64,000 nucleotides of DNA from Nostoc sp. CHAB 5836 (GTDB lineage Bacteria > Cyanobacteriota > Cyanobacteriia > Cyanobacteriales > Nostocaceae), in contig NZ_JAIVFV010000001.1 of the NCBI RefSeq assembly GCF_020829445.1, positions 58,104 through 122,103 on the forward strand. Direction: 5' to 3'. The translations under genes were made by a program, and so were the position numbers. Below the pieces are notes generated by a model, which was not told where the DNA came from, made no database searches, and saw only the letters and a program-made list of their open reading frames with translations. Of the stretch, positions 34,508-44,675 are shown piece after piece (within the stretch, counting starts at the first letter, position 1; each line of letters starts with the position of its first letter).

Positions 34508-36007
34508 TTAAAAATCAAAGTAGATGTAGGGTAAACTACCTTCAGGAGCTAATAACCAAACAGCGTAGAAACATAGAGGCACAAAGACGAGCTTAAGAGG
34601 CCAGTTAAACTCTAACTTTAGTATCCGATTGAAGGCATAGACTACAACCATCAGGGCAGCTAAAGTTAGAAGTACCCAAGTGAGTTGGTATTGACTCATA
34701 TTTAAGGCATCCACATAGACCTTTTGAGCAAACTGGGCATCAGCTGGATAACCCCAAAGATGCCGAATTACTAAAGAAGAGTCTTGGAGGTTAGGTAAGC
34801 GAAACCAGATCCAAGAGGTAAAAACCATTAGTTGGGTCAATAACCAAGCGACAAAGATACCCAGAGGATTTTGCCAGAATTGTTTTAATTTTTCAAAGCG
34901 ATCGCTCATAGTATGTGTAAGTCGATGAACCGCCAAGGCTAACCCGTGGAATATACCCCAAACGACATAACCCAAAGCGGCACCATGCCAGACACCAGCG
35001 ATTAGCATCACAATAAATAAATTACCGCAGGTACGGACTAAACCCCGACGGGAACCACCCAAAGGAAAATATATGTAGTTACGCAGCCAATCTCCCAGAG
35101 TCATGTGCCAGCGCCGCCAAAATTCTGCAATATTGGTGCTAAAATACGGAAAGTCGAAATTCTCAGGTAGAACCAAACCGAAAAGCAAAGCACTACCACG
35201 GGCGATGTCTACGTAACCGTTGAAATCTAGATATAACTGCAACCCGTAAGCGAATGTAGCTATCCAAAGATCGGTACTACCTGCACGTTGTAAATTACCA
35301 AAACATAAATCTACGAAAATTCCCAGGTGGTCTGCAAAAATACCTTTTTTGACTGCACCTCTTGCAATTAACCACAGCGCCTCAGCTACTCTCTCGCTAC
35401 TGGGCAATTCTAGTGTATTGAATTGATTTGCTAAGTTGTGGTAGCGGGTAATCGGGCCGGAAATCAGTTTAGCGAAGAATAATTTGTAGGTGGCAAATTT
35501 GAGAAAATTCTCCGTAGCGGGGGCCCCACGATAGACATCTATTAAATAGGCTATGCATTCAAAGGTAAAAAATGAGATTCCCAAGGGTGCAATCAATTTA
35601 AAAGAGCTATCTGATGAGTTTGTTTGCACATGAAAAACAAACTTGAGGAAAGGGGTAAAATACTTAAAAACTAATAATACTAAAACATTTAGAGTTATAC
35701 CCAACCACAAAAGTTTTAAACGACGAAAATTCCAGTCACTTTGGGTAAATTGCCACTCTTCATTAGAAATTTGCCAATCAAGAGAATGTTTTTCTGGTGA
35801 TGTGTTTTTTCCCATCTCCAGTGCTACACGAAAATTAATAAATGTCAATGCTAATAGTAATGGGATGTACTGGATGTGCAGAGATGCGTAGAAAACTAAA
35901 CTAGCAATTAGCAGCGTCCATAATCGCAATTTATGTTGTGCTAAAGACCAGTAAATTCCTAACACACTCAATAAGAACAGCCCATAAAAAATTGATATAA
36001 AGTTCAT
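34508..36007 (-). CDS. MBOAT family O-acyltransferase (AlgI-like)
   Basis: This 499-residue polytopic membrane protein is an MBOAT enzyme of the AlgI/PatA kind, which moves acyl groups across the membrane onto exopolysaccharide or peptidoglycan. It has about ten helices, the NFRVALEMGKN and YLIDVYRGAP blocks, FWRRWHMTLGDWLRNYIYFPLGG, and the catalytic histidine in GVWHGAALGYVVWGIFHG. The next gene upstream on the same strand encodes an SGNH-type protein, the usual partner. The 140-bp gap between them is TCATTTG heptads. Confidence 0.93.
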   Translation of the reverse strand: MNFISIFYGLFLLSVLGIYWSLAQHKLRLWTLLIASLVFYASLHIQYIPLLLALTFINFRVALEMGKNTSPEKHSLDWQISNEEWQFTQSDWNFRRLKLLWLGITLNVLVLLVFKYFTPFLKFVFHVQTNSSDSSFKLIAPLGISFFTFECIAYLIDVYRGAPATENFLKFATYKLFFAKLISGPITRYHNLANQFNTLELPSSERVAEALWLIARGAVKKGIFADHLGIFVDLCFGNLQRAGSTDLWIATFAYGLQLYLDFNGYVDIARGSALLFGLVLPENFDFPYFSTNIAEFWRRWHMTLGDWLRNYIYFPLGGSRRGLVRTCGNLFIVMLIAGVWHGAALGYVVWGIFHGLALAVHRLTHTMSDRFEKLKQFWQNPLGIFVAWLLTQLMVFTSWIWFRLPNLQDSSLVIRHLWGYPADAQFAQKVYVDALNMSQYQLTWVLLTLAALMVVVYAFNRILKLEFNWPLKLVFVPLCFYAVWLLAPEGSLPYIYFDF

Positions 36008-36082
36008 TTTTAGTCATTTGTCATTTGTCATTGGTCATTTGTCATTTGTTATTTGTCATTTGTCATTTGTCATTTGTTATTG
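36004..36082. repeat. TCATTTG heptad array between acyltransferase genes
   Basis: About eleven TCATTTG/TCATTGG/TTATTTG heptads fill the space between the SGNH gene and the MBOAT gene. Confidence 0.85.
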
Positions 36083-36147
36083 GGCATGGGGTATTGAGGA
36101 TTAATCAATAATTATTTTTCCTGTACCTCCCCTGCTTCCTCCACTCC

Positions 36148-39100
36148 CTACTTGGCTGGCCAAGGAATCATCGGATCATTAGCTAGCTTTTTCGAGACTT
36201 CATATGCACCGAAGCGGTTGAGGTGGCTAGGGTCAGAAAAGTAGTCATTGGCTTTTATCCACTGTTGGCTCAAATCACGATAAATAAAGTTAGGATTAGT
36301 AGCCAAACGCAACATATATTGCTGAAATTCTTGCTCATATTGTCTACGTACTGGATCTAAATAATCTTCTGTCAGAGGCATATTGACAAACACTAAGGAA
36401 ATTTTCTGAGACTGAGCGAACTCAAGCACTTCTTGAAAGGCAGCATCTTGCTCTCCTTCGACTTGAAAAGATTTATAGTCGTTGTCGTAATTTCCGGGAA
36501 CTCTCGAATGTTTTTGATAGTATCTAGCGGGATTGAAGCGAATAGATAAAGCTAGAAAGCCATCAAAGTCAACTGCTTGCTGAGAAATACTCTCATCTGA
36601 AGTACCGTCTGTTAGCTGTCTTTCTGATGCAACTGTCTGATTACGACCAGGTATGGGCAGTTGTTTTTGCAGTAAACTTTTTATTTGTTCACGGTTTTGA
36701 TAGCTCGCAGAAACGGATGCTAGAGCCTGATTTAACGACTGATTGACAGCTTCATAGGTACTAATTTCCTGTTTTTCTTCCTTTGTCTTTTGTTTTCCCG
36801 AATTTACTGTATTTTCGGGTAAATCATTGCTATTTGCAGCTGTTGGTGTTTTTTGGAATGCTTGTTTATAACCGGCTGATGCAGCGATCGATTTAAAGGT
36901 GATATCCTCGCGTCCTCCGTTGAAAGCACGCGCACCATCTGCCCAGAGAATTATTTTAGGCAGTTCTGATGATTCTAGTACGTGGCGAATTACAAAGTCT
37001 ACAACTTGTGCGGTAGCACCGTTGATCCCAAAGTTAAACACGTCAAGATTTGGATAGCCCTGAGTCGCTAAAGCTTTAGAAAGTGCGGCTGGATCTACTC
37101 CTCTGAGGGCGCGGGAGGAGCCAATAATCAACACATCTGGCGGTCTACCTGTTCTAGCTAAACGCTGTTTATACAGTGCTAGTTGCTCGTCTAACTGTCT
37201 GACATTGAAACTTGGCATCTGCGATCGCGCTGCTAAAAGAATCGCGGTAGCGGTTGCTTTTTCCTTCAGTGGTGCGGCTGCCAAATTATTTGTCACAGTA
37301 TCATCACTTTGGGTAAATTCTGAAGCATTAAATACAGAACTCTGATTTGGAGGAGATTTGGTCTTGGAAGTGTTGGTCAAAAATGTCGTTTTCTCACTCT
37401 GATTTTTTTCAGATGTCAAAGATGCCTTGTGTTCAGAAGATGATGGGAGCGAGATATTAGCGACCTTTGGCGAACTCGGCATAGAGCGTGCAATAATTCG
37501 ACCCAGTACCCAATCACTTTGGAGGGTTAGTAATAATCCTAGTGTTCCCCAAACCAGAGCAACCTTAAGTCCTTGAACATCAGGATTATATTCTGCTGAC
37601 TGGTGGCTTTCGGTAAATAGCTGGCTTTTCAACAGAAATTTTTTCGCTGTTGCACTCGCCGTTACGATCCAATGTCGCGCTACTTCTGTCACCAAACTTT
37701 GAACTTCTTGTGTGGTGAAGTTGGGGCGCAAAATAGGTTCGTTAGTTTCAGAGGTTACTAGATCGTTAACGTATTTAGAAGTAGCAGCAAATTCTGGGGT
37801 TGCTTCTGGGACTAAACGTTGGCGATGCTCAAGATCAACGCCATAGTGCCAAAAAGGTTCTTTATTCCCAGCACGGCGACCGTAGACACGTATCCCCATA
37901 ATGCCGGGAATTTTTAATTGGCGGAGCAAGTGTGTAATTTTACTTGCTACTTGTTGACGGGCTGGACAAACAGGTGCATCACACATGATGTGCAATAAAT
38001 CATTTTTGTTCAACAGCAGTACGCGAATTCCACCTGTCAATAGTCGCCAATCTAAGTCAGGATTGAGTAAACGCTCCAGTAAAAATACGATGGCTGGTTC
38101 ATCGCCAGTATTGGCCAAATCTAGCGGTGATGTGGCAAAGACGGGATGCTTGGCTGCGGGTAAAGTCAGCCAATCAATCCAAGTGGGTTCTTTGTCACCT
38201 GCTTTTTGTCCGTATACGGTGGCGGCGAGAATGCCTTGAGGAGCGATCGCTTCTAGCTGGGGTAAAATCGCCTCTAAGCACACTACCTTGTCTGGGATGG
38301 GCGCAGTTCCTATAGGATCAAAAGCTGGGATACAAAAGATATGTAGCGTTGATTCTTGCAGAGAAACTTGGACACCAACTTTTAACCCTGATAGTACCTC
38401 AGTTAATAATCGAGCGATCGCTTGGACATCGCCCCAACGCGCCCACTCTTTGAGCATTACCTCTGGTGGTGTCAAATCTACCCGCAGCAGCCAATCAGGG
38501 GCAGTTTCGCCGCTCACCTGAGAAACAATTATGGCATCTTGATAGCCGGAAAGCTTGAGATAACGCAACTTCTGTGCTATTGGTTCAGCCAGCAACGATG
38601 CATCAGGGCTATAGCTCGACTGGCAAAATATCCATAGGCGATTTTCTTCCGGTTGAGAATTCTTGGACTTATATGGCTTAATCTTTGCCTGTACCGATAC
38701 ACCTAACGTACTCAGAGTTTCGCTGAGATATCTGGCGATCGCCTCTGGGTTCCCTTGGCGTGCCAAACTTTCGTTAGAGACAATTAGCGCCCCACCCAAT
38801 TGTTTTGATTTTTCCGAGTCTGCTAGCAAGGCTTGCTCCACCTGCTCCAGATGCTGATCTATTTGATTCAAGTGAACCCGATGGCACCATTTGGGGCGCT
38901 GTTCCCCTTTTCTTCGGCCATAGACAAATACTTGATATATTGATGTTTGTTCGCTGCTTGTCAGGATATCCAAGTCTGTTTGCTGTAGTGCTTGCAGCAA
39001 GTCAGACAAAGTGCGCCAACGCTGCGGACATTCTGTACCTTCACAAAGAATATGAAGGTCATTTCCCCGCAACCGGACTTTCACTCCGAAAGTGTTGATC

Positions 39101-39162
39101 CCTGTTGCTTGGCTTACCCATTGCACTAAGGATTGCTGGCGATCTGGTAATACTGTTTTCAT
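36148..39162 (-). CDS. SGNH/DUF1574-like protein with four novel repeats
   Basis: This 1004-residue protein has two parts. Residues about 15-450 hold four repeats of 100-110 residues, each with LHI-C (36-40, 176-180, 273-277, 390-394) and a later VYGxxxGxxxPxW (VYGRRKGEQRPKW, VYGQKAGDKEPTW, VYGRRAGNKEPFW; degenerate in repeat 2). A membrane helix follows near 533-548. The C-terminal third is SGNH-like: IIGSSRALRGVDP (GSS, 681-683) and DPSHLNRFGAYE with the D..H pair. DUF1574 is my tentative name. It is probably the acceptor partner of the MBOAT enzyme. The repeats are not ones I recognise. Confidence 0.75.
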   Translation of the reverse strand: MKTVLPDRQQSLVQWVSQATGINTFGVKVRLRGNDLHILCEGTECPQRWRTLSDLLQALQQTDLDILTSSEQTSIYQVFVYGRRKGEQRPKWCHRVHLNQIDQHLEQVEQALLADSEKSKQLGGALIVSNESLARQGNPEAIARYLSETLSTLGVSVQAKIKPYKSKNSQPEENRLWIFCQSSYSPDASLLAEPIAQKLRYLKLSGYQDAIIVSQVSGETAPDWLLRVDLTPPEVMLKEWARWGDVQAIARLLTEVLSGLKVGVQVSLQESTLHIFCIPAFDPIGTAPIPDKVVCLEAILPQLEAIAPQGILAATVYGQKAGDKEPTWIDWLTLPAAKHPVFATSPLDLANTGDEPAIVFLLERLLNPDLDWRLLTGGIRVLLLNKNDLLHIMCDAPVCPARQQVASKITHLLRQLKIPGIMGIRVYGRRAGNKEPFWHYGVDLEHRQRLVPEATPEFAATSKYVNDLVTSETNEPILRPNFTTQEVQSLVTEVARHWIVTASATAKKFLLKSQLFTESHQSAEYNPDVQGLKVALVWGTLGLLLTLQSDWVLGRIIARSMPSSPKVANISLPSSSEHKASLTSEKNQSEKTTFLTNTSKTKSPPNQSSVFNASEFTQSDDTVTNNLAAAPLKEKATATAILLAARSQMPSFNVRQLDEQLALYKQRLARTGRPPDVLIIGSSRALRGVDPAALSKALATQGYPNLDVFNFGINGATAQVVDFVIRHVLESSELPKIILWADGARAFNGGREDITFKSIAASAGYKQAFQKTPTAANSNDLPENTVNSGKQKTKEEKQEISTYEAVNQSLNQALASVSASYQNREQIKSLLQKQLPIPGRNQTVASERQLTDGTSDESISQQAVDFDGFLALSIRFNPARYYQKHSRVPGNYDNDYKSFQVEGEQDAAFQEVLEFAQSQKISLVFVNMPLTEDYLDPVRRQYEQEFQQYMLRLATNPNFIYRDLSQQWIKANDYFSDPSHLNRFGAYEVSKKLANDPMIPWPAK

Positions 39163-39775
39163 CTGAAGTTAAATTAACAGGAAGCGATTTTTGGAGGATA
39201 GTGCCTGCACTTGTAAACTAAAACCATAGGTTTATCACACTCTGACGGTTTTTTTTAACAATTTTGTTACCTTCGTAGCTCACAAAATCGGACAAGATAG
39301 TCTTGTACAGGTTGCAAGTCCGACTAATGTTGAGTTTTGCGTTTATTTTACTAATAAGGAGTCAGAATTCTGAAGTTAGGAGTTAGGAGTTAGGAGTTAG
39401 GAGTTAGGAGTTAGGAGTTTGGAGTTAGGGGTTTGGAGTTTGGAGTTTGGAGTTTGGAGTTTGGAGTTTGGGGTTTGGAGTTAAGAGTTCGGAGTCAGAA
39501 TAATTCTATATGATTAGTTGATGACTTGTCCTTTAAAACCTGATTTGCATCCCAGTGTGCTAACACGCCCCTGACAGGCGAAACAAACAACAAGCTTATC
39601 TCATTTAAACTCCCTCCCTTTATCCTTGGAGTCATCTTAACCCCGAACCCCGAACCCCGAACTCCTAACTCCTAACTCCTAACCCCGAACCCCGAACCCC
39701 GAACCCCGAACCCTGAACCCCTAACTCCTAACTCCTAACTCCTAACTCTTTAATTCCCATAACCAAAAATTAGCA
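39163..39775. repeat. Gap with facing heptad arrays
   Basis: TAGGAGT/TTGGAGT heptads (39375-39490) and their complements, CTCCTAA and CCCGAAC (39641-39755), face each other 150 bases apart and could fold into one large hairpin. No gene is seen. The first 200 bases hold the 5' region of the SGNH gene. Confidence 0.8.
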
Positions 39776-40030
39776 ATGCCTCCTGTAAAACAACAGCCTT
39801 CACCTAGCCCCACGTTCAATGTCGATTTATTTACCGTTCCTCAGTCTTTCCTTTTACAAATAGGTACAGCGTCTATATTACTGCTGCTCATTACCGGAAA
39901 AACTACAGCAAGAGCGCTAGGAGCGATAGGGGAAGCCAGTGAAGAATTATTTCGAGGCGATCGCCTACCGATTCTCGACTTCCCAGATGAACACGAAACC
40001 AATCAAGATGAGAAGATATACACCAAATAA
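39776..40030 (+). CDS. Small membrane-anchored hypothetical protein
   Basis: This 84-residue protein has a polar N-terminus with PSPSPTF, one hydrophobic helix (FLLQIGTASILLLLITG, about 25-41), and an acidic C-terminal tail (ILDFPDEHETNQDE). It would be a single-pass protein. I recognise no family, though the frame is intact. It precedes ppc by 84 bases on the same strand, with a heptad array ahead of it. Whether it is cotranscribed with ppc cannot be told. Confidence 0.6.
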   Translation: MPPVKQQPSPSPTFNVDLFTVPQSFLLQIGTASILLLLITGKTTARALGAIGEASEELFRGDRLPILDFPDEHETNQDEKIYTK

Positions 40031-40114
40031 TTATTTGCTCAGGAACAACCCGGTGGGCATTAAGTGCAAAACCTAGAACCGTAAACAGTAATTAGCTTTA
40101 CAAAAATAGAGAAT

Positions 40115-43100
40115 ATGGGTTCCCTTTTATACTCTTCGTCTCAAACTGCGGATATATACCCGGTGTCGGAATTATTTTTACGCCATCGTCTCCAGGTAGT
40201 GGAAGAATTGTGGGAGTCAGTTCTCCGGCAAGAATGCGGTCAAAATATGGTTGATCTGTTGCGACAGTTGCGCGATTTATGTTCACCCGAAGGACAAGCA
40301 ACAAATGACCAAGCATCCTCAGCCGTCAAATTAATTGAACAACTAAATATCAACGAAGCAATTCGCGCCGCTCGGGCTTTCGCCCTGTATTTTCAGTTGA
40401 TTAACATCATAGAGCAGGAATACGAACAACGACAGCAATTGAGTCGCTATGAGGTAGAAACGGCTACAGAGCCAGAAACATCATCCAATGTCAACTATTC
40501 CTCCAATCAAAGAGAAGATGATGCGCCTGTTAGCAAGGGAATAGCAGCAGACTTGCTGAGAAAGAGTTATCTAGAAAAAGCGCAAGTCAAGCCAAAAGGT
40601 ACTTTTGCTGCCTTATTTCCCTATTTATTCAAACTGAATGTACCACCTCAGCAAATACAACGTCTAATTGCACATCTCGATGTGCGCTTAGTTTTTACAG
40701 CGCACCCGACGGAAATTGTGCGTCATACCATCCGAGATAAGCAGCGACAGGTGGTACAACTTTTGCAAAAACTGGATGCTTTGGAAAATCATTCCGGGAC
40801 TACACCAGGTGCATATCCTTGGGAAGCAGCAGATGTCCGTGAACAATTGCTCGAAGAAATTCGCTTGTGGTGGCGCACAGACGAACTTCATCAATTCAAA
40901 CCCACGGTGCTAGATGAAGTAGATTATGCTCTACACTACTTCCAAGAAGTTTTATTTGATGGCATTCCCCAACTATATAAACGTTTCAAACACACCCTAT
41001 CCAATACCTTTCCTTGGCTAGAACCACCGAGTAAAAACTTTTGCTCTTTCGGTTCCTGGGTAGGCTCAGACAGAGATGGGAACCCATCAGTCACACCCGA
41101 AATTACCTGGAAAACAGCTTGCTATCAGCGCAAAATGGTACTGGGAAGATATATTCAGTCAGTGAAAAATCTGATTGAATTGTTGAGTGTGTCGATGCAT
41201 TGGAGTGATGTTTTACCAGACTTACTCGAATCTCTAGAAGCGGATCAGTCTCAGTTGAGCGAAGTATACGATGCACTGGCGCTACGTTATCGACAAGAAC
41301 CCTATCGGCTGAAACTGGCTTATGTGCTGAAACGGCTAGAAAATACTCGCGATCGCAATCTAGCTTTGTACAATCGGGAAACGCCAAAAAATCAAGATAG
41401 CCCCCTCTATCGTTCGGGAGCCGATTTTTTCGCAGAACTGCGGATGATTCAGCGCAACTTAACAGAAACAGGTTTAAGCTGTCGAGAATTAGAAAATCTC
41501 ATCTGTCAGGTAGAAATTTTTGGTTTTAACTTGACACAGCTAGACATCCGTCAAGAATCATCCCGCCACGCCGATGCGCTCAATGAGATACTAGAATATC
41601 TGCAAATATTACCCCAACCTTACAACGACCTCTCTGAGGAGCAAAGAGTCGCTTGGCTCACAGGAGAACTGCAAACCCGTCGGCCATTAATTCCGGCAGA
41701 ACTGCCATTTTCCGAAAAAACCAACGATGTCATTGAAACCTTTCGCGTGGTGCGATCGCTCCAACAAGAGTTTGGTCTCAAGATCTGCCAAACTTACATT
41801 ATTAGTATGTGCCGCGACGTCAGCGACGTGCTGGAAGTACTACTCTTAGCCAAAGAAGCCAGACTTTTTGACCCCGCCATTGCTGTGGGAACGATTCAAG
41901 TAGTCCCCCTATTTGAAACAGTAGAAGACTTACAGCGCTCCAGAAGCGTCATGCGGAAACTGTTTGAACTCCCGTTATATCGCGCTTTATTAGCCGGCGG
42001 CTACGAACAGACAAAAGCAGAGAGTGTTCTTATGGATGAAAATTCATCCCCCCCCGCTCCCCCTGCTCCCTCATCCCCCCCTGCTCCCTCATCCCCCCTC
42101 ACCCCCAACTTGCAAGAAGTAATGCTGGGGTATTCTGACAGCAATAAAGACTCTGGTTTTTTAAGTAGCAACTGGGAAATTCATAAAGCCCAAAAATCAC
42201 TGCAACAAATAGCAGAAAACTACGATATAAATTTGCGGATTTTTCACGGACGCGGCGGTTCTGTGGGCCGGGGTGGGGGCCCCGCTTACGAGGCGATTTT
42301 GGCTCAACCAGGTCATAGTATCAATGGCCGAATCAAGATTACCGAACAAGGAGAAGTTTTGGCTTCCAAATACTCCTTGTTGGACTTGGCACTATACCAC
42401 ATGGAAACCATCACCACAGCTGTAATTCAAGCTAGTTTGCTGCGGACAGGGTTTGATGATATTGAACCCTGGAATGAGATTATGGAAGAATTAGCAGCGC
42501 GATCGCGGCAACACTATCGTGCCCTAATCTACGAACAGCCTGATTTTGTTGACTTCTTCCACGAAGTAACTCCCATTGAAGAAATTAGCCAGTTGCAAAT
42601 TAGTTCCCGTCCCGCACGCCGTCCATCTGGTAAGAAAGATTTAAGCAGTCTGCGAGCTATTCCTTGGGTATTTAGCTGGACACAAACCCGCTTTTTGCTG
42701 CCTTCCTGGTATGGCGTTGGCACAGCTGTAAAAGAATTTTTGAATGAAGAACCAGAAGAACACTTGAAACTGCTGCGCTACTTTTATGTTAAGTGGCCCT
42801 TTTTCAAGATGGTGATTTCCAAAGCCGAGATGACTTTGGCAAAAGTAGATATGCAAATGGCACATCACTATGTTCAGGAATTGTCAAAACCAGAAGATAA
42901 ACTTCGTTTTGCCAAAGTTTTTGACCAAATTGCCAGCGAATTCTATCTGACAAGAGATTTAGTGTTAAAAATCACCGATCACAATCGACTGTTAGATGGC
43001 GATCCTGTATTGCAACGATCTGTACAGTTACGCAATGGCACAATTGTCCCCTTGGGATTTATCCAAGTTTCATTACTCAAGCGTTTACGGCACTCTCTAA

Positions 43101-43213
43101 ATACTACTGGTACTTCTGGAGTAATTCATTCTCGTTACAGCAAAGGCGAGTTACTACGAGGGGCATTGTTAACTATTAATGGGATTGCAGCCGGGATGAG
43201 AAATACAGGTTAG
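40115..43213 (+). CDS. ppc: Phosphoenolpyruvate carboxylase
   Basis: This 1032-residue enzyme makes oxaloacetate from PEP and bicarbonate, feeding the split TCA cycle and amino acid synthesis. The catalytic histidine H197 is in [14 protein letters not shown]; the second signature, [10 protein letters not shown], and the glycine-rich [13 protein letters not shown] loop follow, and the end is RNTG. Cyanobacterial enzymes are longer than the 883 residues of E. coli, but this one also carries a proline/serine run ([18 protein letters not shown]) before [11 protein letters not shown], encoded by CCCCTGCTCCCTCATCCCC repeats. It lies in a variable surface loop and is probably tolerated. Confidence 0.97.
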   Translation: MGSLLYSSSQTADIYPVSELFLRHRLQVVEELWESVLRQECGQNMVDLLRQLRDLCSPEGQATNDQASSAVKLIEQLNINEAIRAARAFALYFQLINIIEQEYEQRQQLSRYEVETATEPETSSNVNYSSNQREDDAPVSKGIAADLLRKSYLEKAQVKPKGTFAALFPYLFKLNVPPQQIQRLIAHLDVRLVFTAHPTEIVRHTIRDKQRQVVQLLQKLDALENHSGTTPGAYPWEAADVREQLLEEIRLWWRTDELHQFKPTVLDEVDYALHYFQEVLFDGIPQLYKRFKHTLSNTFPWLEPPSKNFCSFGSWVGSDRDGNPSVTPEITWKTACYQRKMVLGRYIQSVKNLIELLSVSMHWSDVLPDLLESLEADQSQLSEVYDALALRYRQEPYRLKLAYVLKRLENTRDRNLALYNRETPKNQDSPLYRSGADFFAELRMIQRNLTETGLSCRELENLICQVEIFGFNLTQLDIRQESSRHADALNEILEYLQILPQPYNDLSEEQRVAWLTGELQTRRPLIPAELPFSEKTNDVIETFRVVRSLQQEFGLKICQTYIISMCRDVSDVLEVLLLAKEARLFDPAIAVGTIQVVPLFETVEDLQRSRSVMRKLFELPLYRALLAGGYEQTKAESVLMDENSSPPAPPAPSSPPAPSSPLTPNLQEVMLGYSDSNKDSGFLSSNWEIHKAQKSLQQIAENYDINLRIFHGRGGSVGRGGGPAYEAILAQPGHSINGRIKITEQGEVLASKYSLLDLALYHMETITTAVIQASLLRTGFDDIEPWNEIMEELAARSRQHYRALIYEQPDFVDFFHEVTPIEEISQLQISSRPARRPSGKKDLSSLRAIPWVFSWTQTRFLLPSWYGVGTAVKEFLNEEPEEHLKLLRYFYVKWPFFKMVISKAEMTLAKVDMQMAHHYVQELSKPEDKLRFAKVFDQIASEFYLTRDLVLKITDHNRLLDGDPVLQRSVQLRNGTIVPLGFIQVSLLKRLRHSLNTTGTSGVIHSRYSKGELLRGALLTINGIAAGMRNTG
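42043..42112 (+). repeat. In-frame CTGCTCCCTCATCCCC repeat in ppc
   Basis: About 70 bases of C-rich repeat (CCCCCTGCTCCCTCATCCCC type) add roughly 20 residues to PEP carboxylase in frame. Confidence 0.8.
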
Positions 43214-43376
43214 TAGGGAATGAAGGAACAGAGGGGAAGTTGCAGTAAGCATTTCCATTTCTCCTTTGCCTTTGCGCTTCTTCCCAATGCTCAATGTCCG
43301 AATGGGGAGCATCCCAATGCAAGCTTAAATCTTTAACTTAGTGCCATTGGCCCTAATGACAAATGACAAATGACAA

Positions 43377-43631
43377 ATGACAAAAAATAAAATTTTAATT
43401 TGCACTTTTTTAGCGCTGTCATCAGGTTTTTTTGGTGCTTACACTAGTGGACAAATCACCATAATGCTCCATAGTCAAAAGTGCCAAAACCAACCTTGGG
43501 GTTTGAAGGAGATGTGCAACGCTTGGATGACACCAGGAGCAGTTTGGCAAGGTAGCACCACAGGATTATGGACAGGAACTATCTTGGGAGCGTTTCTTGG
43601 TGGTTTGGTGACGCGACAAGCTCGTGATTAG
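43377..43631 (+). CDS. Small hypothetical membrane protein
   Basis: This 84-residue protein has an N-terminal hydrophobic helix (ILICTFLALSSGFFGAYTSG), a central region with two cysteines (CQNQPWGLKEMCNAW), and a second helix (TGLWTGTILGAFLGGLVT). The cysteine pair could form a disulfide outside the cytoplasm. No family recognised. Its ATG lies inside an AAATGAC heptad array (43355-43382), so the start codon may come from the repeat itself, and the true start could differ. Confidence 0.65.
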   Translation: MTKNKILICTFLALSSGFFGAYTSGQITIMLHSQKCQNQPWGLKEMCNAWMTPGAVWQGSTTGLWTGTILGAFLGGLVTRQARD

Positions 43632-43690
43632 TAACGTGAATTTGACCAAGGCTGGTAAAATCTACCCATAGCGAAAAAGAGCAAATCACC

Positions 43691-43996
43691 ATGCCTACCG
43701 AAACTAACCCAGGAAATCAAACCACCACAGGGGCTGATGCAATTGACGAAGCGATCGCACAGGGAATTGATTTTGATGGTTCTCCCATTCCACCTGCCAA
43801 GCTAGAACTTTATGGTAAAGTCATGGCGCTAGAAGGCAATAGACAGCGCAGTGGCGTATCTAATACTATGCGATCGCGCATTGTGCGAATTGGCGCAAAA
43901 CACATTCCCCAAGGAGAACTCGACCAATTACTTGTAGATGCTGGCTTCGCACCCCTAAAAGAGAAAGAAATTGCCTTTTTTTATAGCGGAAAATAA
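43691..43996 (+). CDS. Conserved small protein, unassigned
   Basis: This 101-residue soluble protein has a polar N-terminus (TETNPGNQTTTGADAIDEAI), a central region (FDGSPIPPAKLELYGKVMALEGNRQRSGVSNTMRSRIVRIG), and a helical end (IPQGELDQLLVDAGFAPLKEKEIAFFY). The basic middle part could bind nucleic acid. I do not recognise the family. It is 59 bases after the previous gene and a CAATAC element begins 8 bases after its stop. Confidence 0.65.
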   Translation: MPTETNPGNQTTTGADAIDEAIAQGIDFDGSPIPPAKLELYGKVMALEGNRQRSGVSNTMRSRIVRIGAKHIPQGELDQLLVDAGFAPLKEKEIAFFYSGK

Positions 43997-44004
43997 ATAT
44001 AGCC

Positions 44005-44143
44005 CAATACACTTGGGTTAAGCATTTCTTTCTTCTCTTTGCGTCCTTGGCGTCCTTCTCCCAGGGGGAGACGCACTCGCGTTTGCGGTTCGTAAAAAAA
44101 ACTGACTTTTACTCAGAGTTTTAGCCTTAACCCAAGCGTATTG
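44005..44143. mobile_element. CAATAC MITE-like element, copy 4, inverted
   Basis: The ends are CAATACACTTGGGTTAAGCA and GCCTTAACCCAAGCGTATTG, with interior similar to copies at 34295 and 59180 read on the other strand (GCGTTTGCGGTTCG...AGAGTTTTAG). No 10-bp target duplication is present (left AAATATAGCC, right TCCTATATCT), so it may be older or its end has been altered. Confidence 0.8.
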
Positions 44144-44166
44144 TCCTATATCTAATGCAACCTCCT

Positions 44167-44376
44167 ACAATGCCATTGTTTCGACCAACAATGTCATTGT
44201 TTCGACCAACAATGCCATTGTTTCGACCAACAATGCCATTGTTTCGACCAACAATGCCATTGTTTCGACCAACAATGCCATTGTTTCGACCAACAATGCC
44301 ATTGTTTCGACCAACAATGCCATTGTTTCGACTAACAATGCCATTGTTTCGACTAACAATGTCATTGTTTCGACCA
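44167..44376. repeat. Ten tandem copies of a 21-bp repeat
   Basis: The unit is ACAATGCCATTGTTTCGACC plus one base, with palindromic core CAATGCCATTG. Copies 2 and 10 have CAATGTCATTG and copies 8 and 9 end GACTA; the rest are identical. There are no spacers. The unit is 21 bp, so both strands stay open, giving repetitive peptides (MPLFRPT and LVETMAL). A related 2-copy array with CAATGGCATTG is at 63493-63534. Confidence 0.95.
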
Positions 44377-44420
44377 ACAAAAAGTAATATTACGCGATGT
44401 GCAACTTATCTTTAGAACCC

Positions 44421-44640
44421 ATCTCCATTCCTCTCTCCCACTCCTGAGAGGCTTTGATTCTTGCTCTCCAACACTACAAGGGTTCGGGTTGGGGGTTACG
44501 TCTGAGAGAAAGTTGCACAGGTCGTAAAGCCCTCATCCCCTAACCCCTTCTCCCATCTTTGGGATTCGGGGAACTAGAATTATGTCTCCCCTCTCCCATA
44601 TTTGGGAGAGGGGCTGGGGGTGAGGGAAAAGATTTCAGCA
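44421..44640. repeat. C-rich intergenic repeat block
   Basis: This holds two relatives of the 63792 element interior: CTCCTGAGAGGCTTTGATTC...GGGTTGGGGGTTACGTC and CCCCTCTCCC...GGGAGAGGGGCTGGGGG. It shows no coding sequence. Confidence 0.7.
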
Positions 44641-44675
44641 AATAACGCAACTTTGCTGTTAGTTTTTTTGTTCTA

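Noticed and set aside
44155..44415. Reading frames on both strands through the 21-bp repeats, and a CRISPR-like look
   Set aside because: The unit is 21 bp without spacers, so it is a tandem repeat, not CRISPR. The frames are open only because 21 is a multiple of three.
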